Counted from the stretch's first letter, positions 16,180 to 26,023 are shown. The stretch: DNA of 64,000 nt from Lachnospiraceae bacterium (GCA_900772845.1 CAAGSD010000064.1:9941-73940), one strand, 5' to 3'. Numbers and translations are program-made. Notes: a model not told the origin generated them from the sequence alone.

Positions 16180-16558
16180 GCCACTCTAAATCTCCTCTGT
16201 CTAAGGACTTGATCAACAGTTCTGCGCTGGCGAGATTCGTTGCCAGCGGAATATTATGCATATCACACAGGCGCATGACATTACTTACATCCGGCTCATG
16301 TGCCTTAGGTGCCAGCGGATCCCTCAAAAAAATCACCAGATCGATCTCATTGTGTTCGATCTGGGCACCGATCTGCTGTTCCCCTCCCAAATGTCCCGCA
16401 AGATACTTGTGCACATTCAGATTGGTCACCTCTTCGATCAGTCTGCCGGTCGTTCCTGTGGCATATAATTCATTCTTGCTTAAAATTCCGCGATATGCTA
16501 TGCAGAAATTCTGCATCAGTTTCTTTTTGGCATCATGTGCGATCAGTGCAATGTTCAT
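16163..16558 (-). CDS. mgsA: Methylglyoxal synthase
   Basis: MgsA converts dihydroxyacetone phosphate to methylglyoxal and phosphate, a bypass that relieves sugar-phosphate stress. The 131-residue protein has the phosphate-binding TGTTGRLI, the GGEQQIGAQI segment and the IFLRDPLAPKAHEPDV catalytic stretch with its Asp residues, all family hallmarks. It is embedded between rodA and the carboxypeptidase gene, an odd place functionally, although rodA-mgsA pairing recurs in Clostridia. AAGGGG lies about 10 bases before the ATG. Confidence 0.95.
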   Translation of the reverse strand: MNIALIAHDAKKKLMQNFCIAYRGILSKNELYATGTTGRLIEEVTNLNVHKYLAGHLGGEQQIGAQIEHNEIDLVIFLRDPLAPKAHEPDVSNVMRLCDMHNIPLATNLASAELLIKSLDRGDLEWREMYK

Positions 16559-16600
16559 ATCGTCTATACCCCTTCTCTATGATAATGTATCTTTCTTCGT

Positions 16601-17707
16601 CTAGCTTCTCTTCGCCTGCAGGCGCACGTTCAGTACAACACCCATTCCAATATACAGACTCAGCAAAGAGGTCAGGCCATAACTTACAAATGGCAGCGGA
16701 AGTCCGGTATTCGGTAAAATAAAAGTAGCGACTCCTATGTTTACAAAGCTTTGGAAAGCAATCAGTCCCCCCATTGACGCAGCTATGATCGTCCCAGCAG
16801 TGTCTTTCGCCTTTCCCGCAATGGAAATACATTCCATTGCTGTCAGCATCAACAGTATGATCACTACAATACTTCCCCTAAAGCCAAACTCTTCACCGAT
16901 CACTGCAAATATGAAATCGGTTTCCGCTTCAGACAAAAAGTTGCCGTTCTTTACCGATGTGATCTCATTGTTTTTATAGCCTTTTCCGTCCAGTTCCCCG
17001 GAACCTATGGCCATGACAGAGTTTAACTGCTGATATGCCAGATCCGTGGAATATTCTTCCGGATTTACAAAGGCAAGAATACGGTTTTTCTGATAGGTTT
17101 CCAAAATGGTACTGTCCGGCTGCATCGCCAGGGATACCAGTATCACTACTGCCGGAACAGCCACCGCCAGTGCGCCGAAGATCAGTTTGTAGCTGATGCC
17201 GCCGGCATACAGGATCACACAGAAAATAAAGATCAATACCAGGCTGGTAGACAGTGCCGGCTGTTCCTTGACCATGATCCATGGAATTCCCATCAGTACC
17301 GCAATTGATGCGATCACTGGGAAAGTGTTCAACTTCTCCTTATATTTCATAATAAACTGTGCAAAGAATAAAATCAATAAAATTTTTGCAAGTTCGGAAG
17401 GTTGAAATTGCAATCCGCCGATCTTCAGCCATCGCTGTGCACCGTTACCTTCTTCTCCCATCAGAATAACCAGACCCAGAAGTACCAGATTTCCTATGTA
17501 CATCAGCCAGTAAAGCTTCAGGATTACGGAATAATTAAAAAAAGACAACGTGATCATGATCACGACACCGGCGGCCACCCCCGCCATCTGTCTGGTCTGC
17601 TGAGCAGGCTCCGCACTGCCGATGGTTATGATGCCGATGGCTGACAGTGCCAGTATCAATATGATCAGTTTAAAGTCATAATCCCGCAATCTATAATTCT
17701 TAAACAT
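16601..17707 (-). CDS. rodA: SEDS-family peptidoglycan glycosyltransferase RodA
   Basis: RodA polymerises lipid II into glycan strands and works with the class B PBP for sidewall growth. The 368-residue protein has about ten membrane segments and the SEDS signature NTGLPLPFVSYGLTSLLS near the C-terminus, with AQRWLKIGGLQFQPSELAKI earlier. Its likely partner PBP2 is encoded at 19651-22536, with minCDE between them. AAAGG lies eight bases before the ATG. FtsW is the alternative, but the mre/PBP2 neighbours favour RodA. Confidence 0.92.
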   Translation of the reverse strand: MFKNYRLRDYDFKLIILILALSAIGIITIGSAEPAQQTRQMAGVAAGVVIMITLSFFNYSVILKLYWLMYIGNLVLLGLVILMGEEGNGAQRWLKIGGLQFQPSELAKILLILFFAQFIMKYKEKLNTFPVIASIAVLMGIPWIMVKEQPALSTSLVLIFIFCVILYAGGISYKLIFGALAVAVPAVVILVSLAMQPDSTILETYQKNRILAFVNPEEYSTDLAYQQLNSVMAIGSGELDGKGYKNNEITSVKNGNFLSEAETDFIFAVIGEEFGFRGSIVVIILLMLTAMECISIAGKAKDTAGTIIAASMGGLIAFQSFVNIGVATFILPNTGLPLPFVSYGLTSLLSLYIGMGVVLNVRLQAKRS

Positions 17708-17728
17708 TCGTTTGGCCTTTCTGTTTCC

Positions 17729-18010
17729 TTACGGCATTTTTGCAGTCTTCTGCAAATCAATAATAGGAATATTGGCAATGAGGCTGGGACTTTTACTCCG
17801 GCTGCCTTTATTTCCTTTTGCCTGTATCTCGATTTCCATATGATCGGTATCGATCCGCATATATTTTGAGATCACTTTGGTAATATCCGCCTTGATCAGT
17901 TCCATCATCTCCGGAGAACAATTCACCCGGTCCGATATCAGCAAAATCTTCAGGCGGTCTTTTGCCACCTGGCAGGAACTTTTCCTGCAAAAAAAATGTT
18001 TCATATTCAT
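17729..18010 (-). CDS. minE: Cell division topological specificity factor MinE
   Basis: MinE stimulates MinD ATPase and confines the MinCD division inhibitor away from mid-cell. The 93-residue protein has the N-terminal CQVAKDRLKILLISDR region that contacts MinD and membrane, and a C-terminal dimer domain (ELIKADITKVISKYMRID). The start is at 18010 or two codons later. It follows minD by 12 bp. Having MinE, rather than DivIVA only, implies an oscillating Min system. Confidence 0.93.
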   Translation of the reverse strand: MNMKHFFCRKSSCQVAKDRLKILLISDRVNCSPEMMELIKADITKVISKYMRIDTDHMEIEIQAKGNKGSRSKSPSLIANIPIIDLQKTAKMP

Positions 18011-18022
18011 CCCGTCCCCTTC

Positions 18023-18844
18023 CTATGCTTTCCGAAAAATACCGGTTACTTTTGTCCAAAAAGAGACTCCCTTTTCGAAATCCAGGAACGGAATTTCTTT
18101 TCCCAACAGGCGGTCCACAACATTCCGGTATGCCTTGCCGGCCGGTGTATCACTTCCGACTAACGGTTCCCCCTGATTGGTGGCGATCACCACATTTTCA
18201 TCATCCGGGACAATTCCGATCAGCGGCACTGCCAGAATATCCACCACATCATCCGCAGACATCATATCTCCACGCTTTACCATGTCCATACGCAGTCTGT
18301 TGATGATCAGATCCATCTGTTTGAAGCCATTTGCCTCCAACAGGCCGATAATACGGTCTGCATCCCGTATAGCCGAGACTTCCGGTGTAGTTACCACTAG
18401 TGCCCTGTCAGCTCCTGCAATGGCATTCTGAAATCCCTGTTCAATTCCCGCCGGGCAGTCCAGAATGATGTAGTCGAACTGTTCTCTGAGATGATCGATC
18501 ACCTTTACCATCTGACCCGGTGTCACTGCTGATTTATCTCTGGTCTGAGCAGAAGGCATCAGATAAAGCCCCGGATGTCTCTTATCACGGATCAGAGCCT
18601 GTTTGATGCGGCAATTCCCTTCTACTACATCTACCAGATTATATACAATACGGTTTTCAAGCCCCATAACCACATCCAGATTACGCAGGCCGATATCCGT
18701 ATCGATCAGACAGACTTTGCAGCCCGCCTTTGCAAGACCTGTTCCGACATTTGCCGATGTAGTGGTCTTCCCTACACCGCCTTTTCCTGAAGTGACGACA
18801 ATGACTTCGGAGCTTTTCTTCTCCGTAGAAACATTTTGTTCCAT
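18023..18844 (-). CDS. minD: Septum site-determining protein MinD
   Basis: MinD is the membrane-binding ATPase that recruits MinC. The 273-residue protein has the deviant Walker A SGKGGVGKTT, LIDTDIGLRNLD, the Walker B DYIILDCPAG, and a C-terminal amphipathic membrane helix (SFWTKVTGIFRKA). AGGAGG lies eight bases before the ATG. Gene order minC-minD-minE is conserved and continues into rodA. Confidence 0.96.
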   Translation of the reverse strand: MEQNVSTEKKSSEVIVVTSGKGGVGKTTTSANVGTGLAKAGCKVCLIDTDIGLRNLDVVMGLENRIVYNLVDVVEGNCRIKQALIRDKRHPGLYLMPSAQTRDKSAVTPGQMVKVIDHLREQFDYIILDCPAGIEQGFQNAIAGADRALVVTTPEVSAIRDADRIIGLLEANGFKQMDLIINRLRMDMVKRGDMMSADDVVDILAVPLIGIVPDDENVVIATNQGEPLVGSDTPAGKAYRNVVDRLLGKEIPFLDFEKGVSFWTKVTGIFRKA

Positions 18845-18886
18845 TTTGGACTCCTCCTGTTTATTTTTGTCGTCCCCTGGATGCTT

Positions 18887-19558
18887 TTAAAAAGTACCCA
18901 GTAATTCTTTTGTAAGGGGATCAAATACGATCTTCCCGTTCTTCAGGTGTGCAATTTTCGGTTGTACTTTGGGGCGTATCCCCCATTTCGACTGTTTCGC
19001 ATTGGTTTTATATTTGAAATCGCCGATCTTAATTCTTTCCGGCTCCATTTCAAGCGCTACAATATAGCAATCTTCGATACCGGATCCACCCGCATAGGCT
19101 TCTCCGTACAGTCCTCCCAGAATAATTATGTTGCCTGCGGAGATCACTGCGCTGCCCGGGTATACATCTCCCAGTACCACAATGCTGTTTTCCGTCTCGA
19201 TGACTTCCCGGTTCTTCAGGCTTCCCTTATAAAACTGTCCTTCATCTCCTCCGGTCAGTTTCTTCTCCATATGCTGCAATGCCTTAATGTAATTTTTGTT
19301 GGTTTCTTCATCCCTTCCCACGATACATACAATTCTGACATTGCTGTTCTGGCGGATCGTATCCAGAATCCGGATTTCTTCGGTTTCCGTTACTTTTCTT
19401 CCCTCCATGGAAAGTGCCATGCTTGATGTTCCGAAAAAGTTTCTGGCCTCAGAGAACTTCATTGCCAGTTCTCTGAGAATTTCCTCCATTTCCGCATCCT
19501 CACGCATCACAAGATTGATTCCGTTAGGAAAGCTTTTGATCAATACTGCATCCTTCAT
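18887..19558 (-). CDS. minC: Septum site-determining protein MinC
   Basis: MinC blocks FtsZ assembly where MinD places it. The 223-residue protein has the N-terminal FtsZ-inhibiting domain (about 1-90) and the C-terminal beta-helix dimer domain (GDVYPGSAVISAGNIIILGGLYGEAYAG). The ribosome site is modest. It lies 92 bp after PBP2, within the same run. Confidence 0.94.
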   Translation of the reverse strand: MKDAVLIKSFPNGINLVMREDAEMEEILRELAMKFSEARNFFGTSSMALSMEGRKVTETEEIRILDTIRQNSNVRIVCIVGRDEETNKNYIKALQHMEKKLTGGDEGQFYKGSLKNREVIETENSIVVLGDVYPGSAVISAGNIIILGGLYGEAYAGGSGIEDCYIVALEMEPERIKIGDFKYKTNAKQSKWGIRPKVQPKIAHLKNGKIVFDPLTKELLGTF

Positions 19559-19650
19559 TATTTTTACCTGTCTTTTTACTTTTTTATAGATTCACTTCCG
19601 AATCCCGGCCATCGACGTTCATCCGCCTGTATTTATCTGACTCCGGATCG

Positions 19651-22536
19651 TTACATTTCATTGGAAACCGCATTATCCAGGGTATCCGCAGTACCGGTGA
19701 TCAGATCGTCTTCCTCCGCCAGTCCGTAATAATACTTGATAATGTCTCTGGTAAACTGTGCCGCATAGTCTGAAGAATATCCGAAAGGAATTCTCGTTGC
19801 AATGGCGATCTCCGGATTCTCGTAAGGTGCATAGCAGATAAACAGCGCATGGTTCGGTCTGGATGCTGTCTGCTCCGCCGTACCTGTCTTACCTGCCGCA
19901 TTTACTGCAAGATCACTGAAATACGCTTTATTTTCCACCACCTGCCTCATACCAAGATGGAATGCATTCCAATATTCCTGCGGAAGATCGATCTGGTTTC
20001 TTACCTCTGCATGATACTCCTTCAACAGATTTCCCTGGGAATCCGTCGTTTTGTCCAACAGTGTCAGATTATAACAGGTTCCACTGTTGGCGATGGTCGT
20101 GACATATCTTGCCAGCCCCACCGTGGTATAGCTGTTACTGCCCTGTCCGATAGCGGAACGTACCGGGTCCTTAGTAGAGATATCCGGCGCATATTCCCCG
20201 ATCTCCACTCCGGACTTGTCCGTCAGTCCATACAGATCCGCATATTTGCTCAGGGTATCCAGACCCGCCTCTTCATTATAGCTTCCACCCCTTGTAGCCA
20301 GCTGATAACCGACATTATAGAAGAAGTAGTTACAGGAATCCTTAATGGCGGATGTCACATTCTCATAACCGTGTCCGGAGATTTTCCAGCATCTGGGAGA
20401 CGGCGTGATCTCGGTAAATGTACCCACACAGTTTACACGGGTCTGGAGATTGATGACATTTTCCAGTAGTCCTGCCGTAGCAGATACAATCTTGAAAGTA
20501 GATCCGGGAGCTGCCTTATACTGCGTGGCAAAATTCAGCTGAGGACTGGACTTGTCCGCATTCAGTTGTGCATAGTATTCCGCATCCACGGTATTTGCCA
20601 TCTTATTGTTGTCATATCCCGGATAAGATACCATAGCCAGCACATCTCCCGTATTGACATCCGTAATGACCACGGAAGCATTACAGGGATCCAGCGCCAG
20701 CTGTGCCGGTGTGATCTCCAGATTATTGATCCGGTTCATCATAAACTGATAGGCTGACAGTTTTCCGGAATACAGTCCTTCTTCGTCCTCTGCCGGAATA
20801 TCTACCACCTGCTGTTCACATAAAAGCATGCAGATCTGTCTCCCACTGATCTTGTCATTTAAGAGCATATACTTATAAAAACGTTTTTGGAATTCCGTGG
20901 TATGTTCAATCATCTCAATGGTATATTCCAGCAGCTGATCATAAACCTCTGTGGAATCCGAATATTTATCATCCAGATCCAGTTTACTCACATCGACCCA
21001 GTTCATGGCAATACAATACTGGAGATATTCCTTCAGTGAGATCACTTCATCTTTCGCCCATGCAGTCTGTGTCGCATCGTTGTCATCCACCAGTTCCTTC
21101 ATGATCACACCTTCTTCTCTGAGAAGGCTGACAATATTACTCTGATAGACCTGATATTCCTTGGAAAGCCTATTATAAGGAGTTGCGCCCTCTGTGAGTT
21201 CGTAAGTCAGTCTGTCATAAACACCCTGCTTGTATTCCAGATAAGCCGCATAGACTGCTTTTTCCGTCTCCCCGGCATTTTCCGCCTCAAAATGCTTTCT
21301 GTCCAGAATGTTATTGTTGATCATGGCAAAATATACATCATAGATCGGAATCTTAATAGAGGAACTCTTTGCATTTTCCGGCAGATTGAATTCTTTGGCA
21401 TTGATGATCTTGCTGGCTACCAGACCGGCAAGCTTCTGCTCCACGATATTATAGACTGCCTCTGTAAGCTCCTTATCAATAGTCAGATACACATCCGCTC
21501 CCGGCTGTGCCTCTTTGCGCTCCAGGATGGTGATTACCTTACCGGTATTGTCCACCACTACTTTTTCGCTGCCCTTGGTACCCTGCAGTGTAGTCTCCAT
21601 ATACGCTTCCATACCGCTCTTACCTACTACATCATTGATAGTATAGGTATCTTCCATGCCGCCTTCCGCCACTACCTGTGCATTTAAATCTGCCAGTTCC
21701 TCAGAAGAAATTTTACCGGTATACCCCAGCACATGTGCAAAATATTTGCTGTCTATGTAGTGGCGCACCGTATCTTCCACAATGGAGACACCGTCCAGCT
21801 GATCCGAGTTTTCCATGATCACCGCCACCGTCTCCGCACTGACATTGGCAGCCACAGTGGTTCCCACATATTTACGGAAGGATGTCAGATTCATGGCATA
21901 GCGGATGGTCACCATCTGCAGCCATTCTTCTTTGGTGTAGCCCTTTCCCGGTATAAATGGTGTCGTACGATCCTCGGGATCTTCATACTGACCGATGGCA
22001 AAGCCCTTGGCACGGCTCAAATACTCCATCAGTTCCTGCGCCGTCATGGCTTTTTCATCGTCTCCAAGCTCATCTACCGTCTTATACCCCAGTACATCCG
22101 CCTGAAAACGAAGCAGTGCAGTACCGTCCACAGAATACGCATAATCACCATCTTCATCAATTATGATCTTGAAATCCGTGATCACGCTGTCCCCGTTTTT
22201 CTCGATCAGCTTGATCAGACGATACACAACATCATTCACTTTTGCATTTTTATTCCGGCTGGACTCAAATACATCCTCGATCTTTACAGAATAAGCCAGT
22301 TCGTTTTCTGCCAGTACATTACCGTTTCTGTCCAGGATCCGTCCTCTGGTACTGGAAATATCCCTGGTCTTCTCAATCTGAAGGATAAAATCATTCAGAT
22401 ATTCTTCGCCGTTTACGATCTGTAAGTTAAAGCAGCGATAAATCAGAACTCCGGCAAAAAAGACAAACAATATCATAAGTACGGTCAGTCTGCTTGTCAC
22501 AATATTAATAATGTGATCTTTGATTTCACGAAACAA
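19651..22536 (-). CDS. mrdA: Class B penicillin-binding protein 2 with a large insertion
   Basis: PBP2 is the transpeptidase partner of RodA. The 961-residue protein has a membrane anchor (about 17-40), the class B region with RGRILDRNGNVLAEN (64-78), and a transpeptidase domain with STFK (679-682), SCN (734-736) and KTG (883-885). PBP2 proteins are usually 600-720 residues. The excess sits between LTIDKELTEAVYNIVEQKL (351-369) and ASVVITDVNTGDVLAMVSYP (620-639), about 250 residues that read as charged helices. The start is TTG at 22536, with AAGGAG about 11 bases before it, overlapping mreD by 11 bp. It may equally be called spoVD/ftsI-like, but the mreBCD-rodA context favours elongation. 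Confidence 0.9.
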   Translation of the reverse strand: MFREIKDHIINIVTSRLTVLMILFVFFAGVLIYRCFNLQIVNGEEYLNDFILQIEKTRDISSTRGRILDRNGNVLAENELAYSVKIEDVFESSRNKNAKVNDVVYRLIKLIEKNGDSVITDFKIIIDEDGDYAYSVDGTALLRFQADVLGYKTVDELGDDEKAMTAQELMEYLSRAKGFAIGQYEDPEDRTTPFIPGKGYTKEEWLQMVTIRYAMNLTSFRKYVGTTVAANVSAETVAVIMENSDQLDGVSIVEDTVRHYIDSKYFAHVLGYTGKISSEELADLNAQVVAEGGMEDTYTINDVVGKSGMEAYMETTLQGTKGSEKVVVDNTGKVITILERKEAQPGADVYLTIDKELTEAVYNIVEQKLAGLVASKIINAKEFNLPENAKSSSIKIPIYDVYFAMINNNILDRKHFEAENAGETEKAVYAAYLEYKQGVYDRLTYELTEGATPYNRLSKEYQVYQSNIVSLLREEGVIMKELVDDNDATQTAWAKDEVISLKEYLQYCIAMNWVDVSKLDLDDKYSDSTEVYDQLLEYTIEMIEHTTEFQKRFYKYMLLNDKISGRQICMLLCEQQVVDIPAEDEEGLYSGKLSAYQFMMNRINNLEITPAQLALDPCNASVVITDVNTGDVLAMVSYPGYDNNKMANTVDAEYYAQLNADKSSPQLNFATQYKAAPGSTFKIVSATAGLLENVINLQTRVNCVGTFTEITPSPRCWKISGHGYENVTSAIKDSCNYFFYNVGYQLATRGGSYNEEAGLDTLSKYADLYGLTDKSGVEIGEYAPDISTKDPVRSAIGQGSNSYTTVGLARYVTTIANSGTCYNLTLLDKTTDSQGNLLKEYHAEVRNQIDLPQEYWNAFHLGMRQVVENKAYFSDLAVNAAGKTGTAEQTASRPNHALFICYAPYENPEIAIATRIPFGYSSDYAAQFTRDIIKYYYGLAEEDDLITGTADTLDNAVSNEM

Positions 22537-23065
22537 ATTTCTGTGCGCTCCTTTTTTCCTTCTCCTCCAGCCTCTGATTGATTTTCAGGATCAGAGGATA
22601 CAAAATAATCGTAACAACAATGGTGTAAAGTGCCTCCGGAAGGATCACTCTTGTAAAATAGTACGGGAAATGAAAACGCCCTCTCAAAAGAAACATCAGA
22701 ATATAGCAAATCAAGCCATAAGAAATATCACTCACTATGATCAGTGCCAATGGCAGTTTGATATCCTCCGGATAAAAAATCCTACAGAACTTTCCGTTCA
22801 GGAATCCTATGTACATCATTATCATGGCATAAAATCCAAGGAAACTTCCAAAAAAGATATCACATAGAAGTCCACAGGAAAATCCGATCAAAAGCCCCTC
22901 TTTTTCACCTCTCATAAATCCGAAAGAAGAAGTCAGAATGATCATCAGATTGGGAATAATGCCGCCCAATGCCAGACTGTTAAATACGCTGCACTGCAGT
23001 ATAAAAAAGAGGAGGATCAATACTACAACCACAATTTTACGAAGGAAGCTGCTGTTATTCTCCAT
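22526..23065 (-). CDS. mreD: Rod shape-determining protein MreD
   Basis: MreD is a small integral-membrane part of the elongasome. The 179-residue protein has about five membrane segments and the family pattern GEKEGLLIGFSCGLLCDIFFGSF. It overlaps mreC by 11 bp and PBP2 by 11 bp, and its ribosome site (GGAGGAGG) lies in the end of mreC. Sequence is poorly conserved in this family, so the call leans on order mreB-mreC-mreD-PBP2. Confidence 0.92.
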   Translation of the reverse strand: MENNSSFLRKIVVVVLILLFFILQCSVFNSLALGGIIPNLMIILTSSFGFMRGEKEGLLIGFSCGLLCDIFFGSFLGFYAMIMMYIGFLNGKFCRIFYPEDIKLPLALIIVSDISYGLICYILMFLLRGRFHFPYYFTRVILPEALYTIVVTIILYPLILKINQRLEEKEKRSAQKFVS

Positions 23066-23945
23066 CTGTACCTCCTCCGTCCGGTACCTGTTGTTTTTTA
23101 TCTGTGATCACAAGCACTTCACTGAGATGTTCAAAATCCACTACAGGTGTCAGATAACCCGATTTTGTCAGATTATTGGCATCCTTGTTGATGGTGCTGA
23201 TATAGCCGATCAGAATATTGGGAAGATACTTGTCACTGATATCTGAGGTTACCACTTTGTCGCCTTCAGCCACAGCATCCTGGCTGTCCACCAGTTTGCT
23301 GAAAGGAATGACCCCCTGTGCCATCAGCTGCAGATCTCCGGATACGATCAGATTGTCTCCCGTGGCAAGCGTCATACCGCTGACATTGGAATTGTCGGAA
23401 ATAATAGAAGTCACCCGGGACCAGTTCGGTCCCACGGATGTAATGCGTCCTACGAGGCCGCCTCCGGCGATCACATTCATATCATCCGCCAGACCGTCAT
23501 TGGAACCTTTGTCAATAACGAAGGAAGAATACCAGTTGCCGGAATCTCTGCTGATGATACGGGCACCGATCTTGTTATAATCTCCGTATTCTTCATCCAG
23601 TTCCAGAAGTCCCCGCAGCTCATTCAGTTCATATTTGTCCTGCTGAAGCAGGGTATTTTCTTCCGTCAGAGATGCTACCTGCTCCTTCAGGGCACTGTTT
23701 TCCGCCAGGAGCGCACGGATCTGTACCAGTTCATCCGAGCGATTGGACAGCCATTCTCCTGCTTTTGCAATCCCCTGTTCAAAAGGGACGATCACATAAC
23801 CGACCACCCGGTTAAAGGGACGGTTAAATACATTGGTTCCAAACGTCACCAGCATCATAATGGTACATAGAATTGTTAAAATAAAAAGGAGATATTTACC
23901 CGGCAAAGTAAATCTCTCCCCTTTTCTTTTTACGACTGGGCTCAT
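23055..23945 (-). CDS. mreC: Rod shape-determining protein MreC
   Basis: MreC links MreB to the outside wall enzymes. The 296-residue protein has a basic start, one membrane segment (about 18-36), a coiled coil (about 70-112, ALLAENSALKEQVASLTEEN) and the beta-barrel MreC core (IGARIISRDSGNWYSSFVIDKG, GGGLVGRITSVGP). The C-terminus is Gly/Asp rich. It starts inside the mreB stop (ATGA overlap). Confidence 0.95.
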   Translation of the reverse strand: MSPVVKRKGERFTLPGKYLLFILTILCTIMMLVTFGTNVFNRPFNRVVGYVIVPFEQGIAKAGEWLSNRSDELVQIRALLAENSALKEQVASLTEENTLLQQDKYELNELRGLLELDEEYGDYNKIGARIISRDSGNWYSSFVIDKGSNDGLADDMNVIAGGGLVGRITSVGPNWSRVTSIISDNSNVSGMTLATGDNLIVSGDLQLMAQGVIPFSKLVDSQDAVAEGDKVVTSDISDKYLPNILIGYISTINKDANNLTKSGYLTPVVDFEHLSEVLVITDKKQQVPDGGGTDGE

Positions 23946-24952
23946 TTACTCATCCCTTCAATTGCGTAAGCTACCGTTTTATAGTTCTCGTCTTTAATGA
24001 TCTTGGCAAGACCTGTTGCCACACTGGTTAACGGATTTTCAGCCACATTCACATGCAATCCGGTACCTGCGGCAAGTCTTTCCGCCAGATGACTTACCTG
24101 GGAAGCACCGCCGGTCAGATAAATACCATGACGATAAATATCCGCTGCAAGCTCGGGCGGAGTTCTCTCCAGGATTACTTTTACATTGTCAATAATCGTA
24201 TTAAAGTGCTCTTCCAGGGACTCGTCCACCATCTTTGTAGGGATCTCACGTTCTACGGGAAGTCCTGTCACAATGTCTCTGCCGTAGACAATGGCACCTT
24301 TTCCCTCTTCTTCTAATTCTTTCAGGGAAATTTTAACGTTTTCCGCCGTTTTTCCTCCGATGATCAGAGAGAACTCTCTTCTGACTGCTGCACGGATGGC
24401 ATCATCAAACTTCATGCCACCTACTTTGATCAGTCTGCTGAGGACAATGCCGCCCAGAGACAGAATCGAAATCTCCGTGGTTTCATAGCCAACATTGACT
24501 ACCAATACACCCTGTGAATTTTTGACATCAATATCCAGCCCCAGACCATCCGCTACGGCCTTTTCCACGACCATGATCTTCTTGGCTTTTACATTTGCCC
24601 CTTTGATCAGATCGTAAAATGCTCTTTTTTCAACCTCGGTGACATCTGTGGGAACCGCAATGAAGAAATCAGAAGGCTTCGTATTTCCCTTCTGAAGATC
24701 TCCGATAAAATACTTTACCAGTGTCTCCATATTTTTAATATCCGCAATGACACCGTTGGAAAGCGGATAAGAAATATGAATATTGCCGGGCGCTTTCTCA
24801 TACATTTCAAATGCAGAGTTTCCATACGCAAATAAAGTATTTTTATTCTCGATGGCAATCATATTTTTCTCAATCATAATGTTGTCATCATTGCGATTAT
24901 AGATTTTAATGTTGTTGGTACCAAGATCAATACCGAATGCATTGTTTGCCAC
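23942..24952 (-). CDS. mreB: Rod shape-determining protein MreB (actin-like)
   Basis: MreB is the bacterial actin that guides sidewall synthesis. The 336-residue protein has the phosphate-1 motif FGIDLGTNNIKIY, the VVNVGYETTEISIL phosphate-2 region, and the adenosine motif GIYLTGGASQVSHL. It is fairly divergent from Bacillus MreB, for example GYETTE where GGGTTD is usual, as in several Clostridia. Translation starts at GTG (24952), eight bases after AAAGGGA. It lies just downstream of radC, the common radC-mreBCD order. Confidence 0.92.
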   Translation of the reverse strand: MANNAFGIDLGTNNIKIYNRNDDNIMIEKNMIAIENKNTLFAYGNSAFEMYEKAPGNIHISYPLSNGVIADIKNMETLVKYFIGDLQKGNTKPSDFFIAVPTDVTEVEKRAFYDLIKGANVKAKKIMVVEKAVADGLGLDIDVKNSQGVLVVNVGYETTEISILSLGGIVLSRLIKVGGMKFDDAIRAAVRREFSLIIGGKTAENVKISLKELEEEGKGAIVYGRDIVTGLPVEREIPTKMVDESLEEHFNTIIDNVKVILERTPPELAADIYRHGIYLTGGASQVSHLAERLAAGTGLHVNVAENPLTSVATGLAKIIKDENYKTVAYAIEGMSK

Positions 24953-24968
24953 TGTCGTTGTCCCTTTC

Positions 24969-25667
24969 TTATATCAATAATTTTTGCTCTTTGAAACTAG
25001 TATACCTGTTATCCCCGATAATAATGTGGTCCAGCAGCGGAATATCCATCTGATCTCCCACTGCTGCAACATTCGCTGTCAGTTTCCTGTCAGCACCGCT
25101 GGGTGTCGGATCTCCGCTTGGGTGATTGTGTACCAGAATAATGTTTACCGCTTTGTCTTTTAACGCTTCCAGAAAGACCTCTCTGGGAGAGATCAATGCC
25201 ATGTTGACGCAGCCGTCTGAAAGCTTCTTTTCACGGATCAGCTGACCCTTAGCATCCAGACAGAGCAGATACACACACTCCGTATCCTTATGTCTGAGCT
25301 TCTCCATAAAATAATCCGCCACCATGTCTGCTCTGCTGAAACAGATACCGGTACTTGCCCTGGCACGGCTCATCCGTTTGGATAACTCGGCGATACTTTT
25401 TAATTTCACAGCCTTGACCATACCGATCCCCCTGATCTGCATCAGTTCTTCGATACTTACATCATGCAGTCCCAGGATTCCTTCTCTCGGGTACTTTGCC
25501 AATGCCAGTACTTTTTCGGCAAGTTCTACTGCAGAGGCATCTTGGGTGCCTGTTCTTAAAATAATCGCAAGCAATTCCGCTTCCGTAAGATTTTCTGCAC
25601 CGAAATGCAAAAATCTCTCATAAGGTAATCCGGGATCTTGATTCAGTTGTACATTCTTATCAGGCAT
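24969..25667 (-). CDS. radC: RadC/YeeS family JAB-domain protein
   Basis: RadC family proteins carry a JAMM metalloprotease-like domain; the old link to DNA repair is doubtful. The 232-residue protein has an N-terminal UPF0758 helix-hairpin-helix region (GLHDVSIEELMQIRGIGMVKA) and the JAMM motif VHNHPSGDPTPSGADRKLT, with an upstream Glu in PREVFLEALK. AAGGAG lies four bases before the ATG. It precedes mreB by 16 bp. Confidence 0.93.
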   Translation of the reverse strand: MPDKNVQLNQDPGLPYERFLHFGAENLTEAELLAIILRTGTQDASAVELAEKVLALAKYPREGILGLHDVSIEELMQIRGIGMVKAVKLKSIAELSKRMSRARASTGICFSRADMVADYFMEKLRHKDTECVYLLCLDAKGQLIREKKLSDGCVNMALISPREVFLEALKDKAVNIILVHNHPSGDPTPSGADRKLTANVAAVGDQMDIPLLDHIIIGDNRYTSFKEQKLLI

Positions 25668-25700
25668 AAGTCTCCTTCTGCCTTCTCCGACGTATGCTGC

Positions 25701-25940
25701 CTAACGGATAAAACGGTATACCACAAAAGCAATGACCACACCGATCACACTTGCGATCGTGATGTTGAATTCCAGTCCAAATGTCAGAATAATAAAACCA
25801 AGGTTCAGTTCCACCGGACTGCTGAGTCCGAAATTCTGTCCATAGTTCAGAAAGGTACCATCAAAATAAGTCCCTATAAATCTGCCGATAACAAAACCGA
25901 TCAGCACAAGGACGATCAAAACCCAATTAATTCTCTTCAA
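25701..25940 (-). CDS. DUF4321 family small membrane protein
   Basis: This 79-residue protein has two hydrophobic segments (about 5-24 and 48-76) joined by a conserved-looking loop GTYFDGTFLNYGQNFGL. It resembles the DUF4321 proteins that sit next to radC/mreB in Clostridia; function is unknown. The start is TTG at 25940, six bases after AGAGGA; no ATG start fits. It is the first gene after the promoter at 26024-26052 and so opens the cell-shape operon. Confidence 0.7.
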   Translation of the reverse strand: MKRINWVLIVLVLIGFVIGRFIGTYFDGTFLNYGQNFGLSSPVELNLGFIILTFGLEFNITIASVIGVVIAFVVYRFIR

Positions 25941-26023
25941 GGTGTTTCCTCTTCTTTCTTTTGTGTACTTTTCTGCGGCAGAACAGCTCTCCCCGAGAAA
26001 GTCTGTCTCCCATACGTCTTTTT

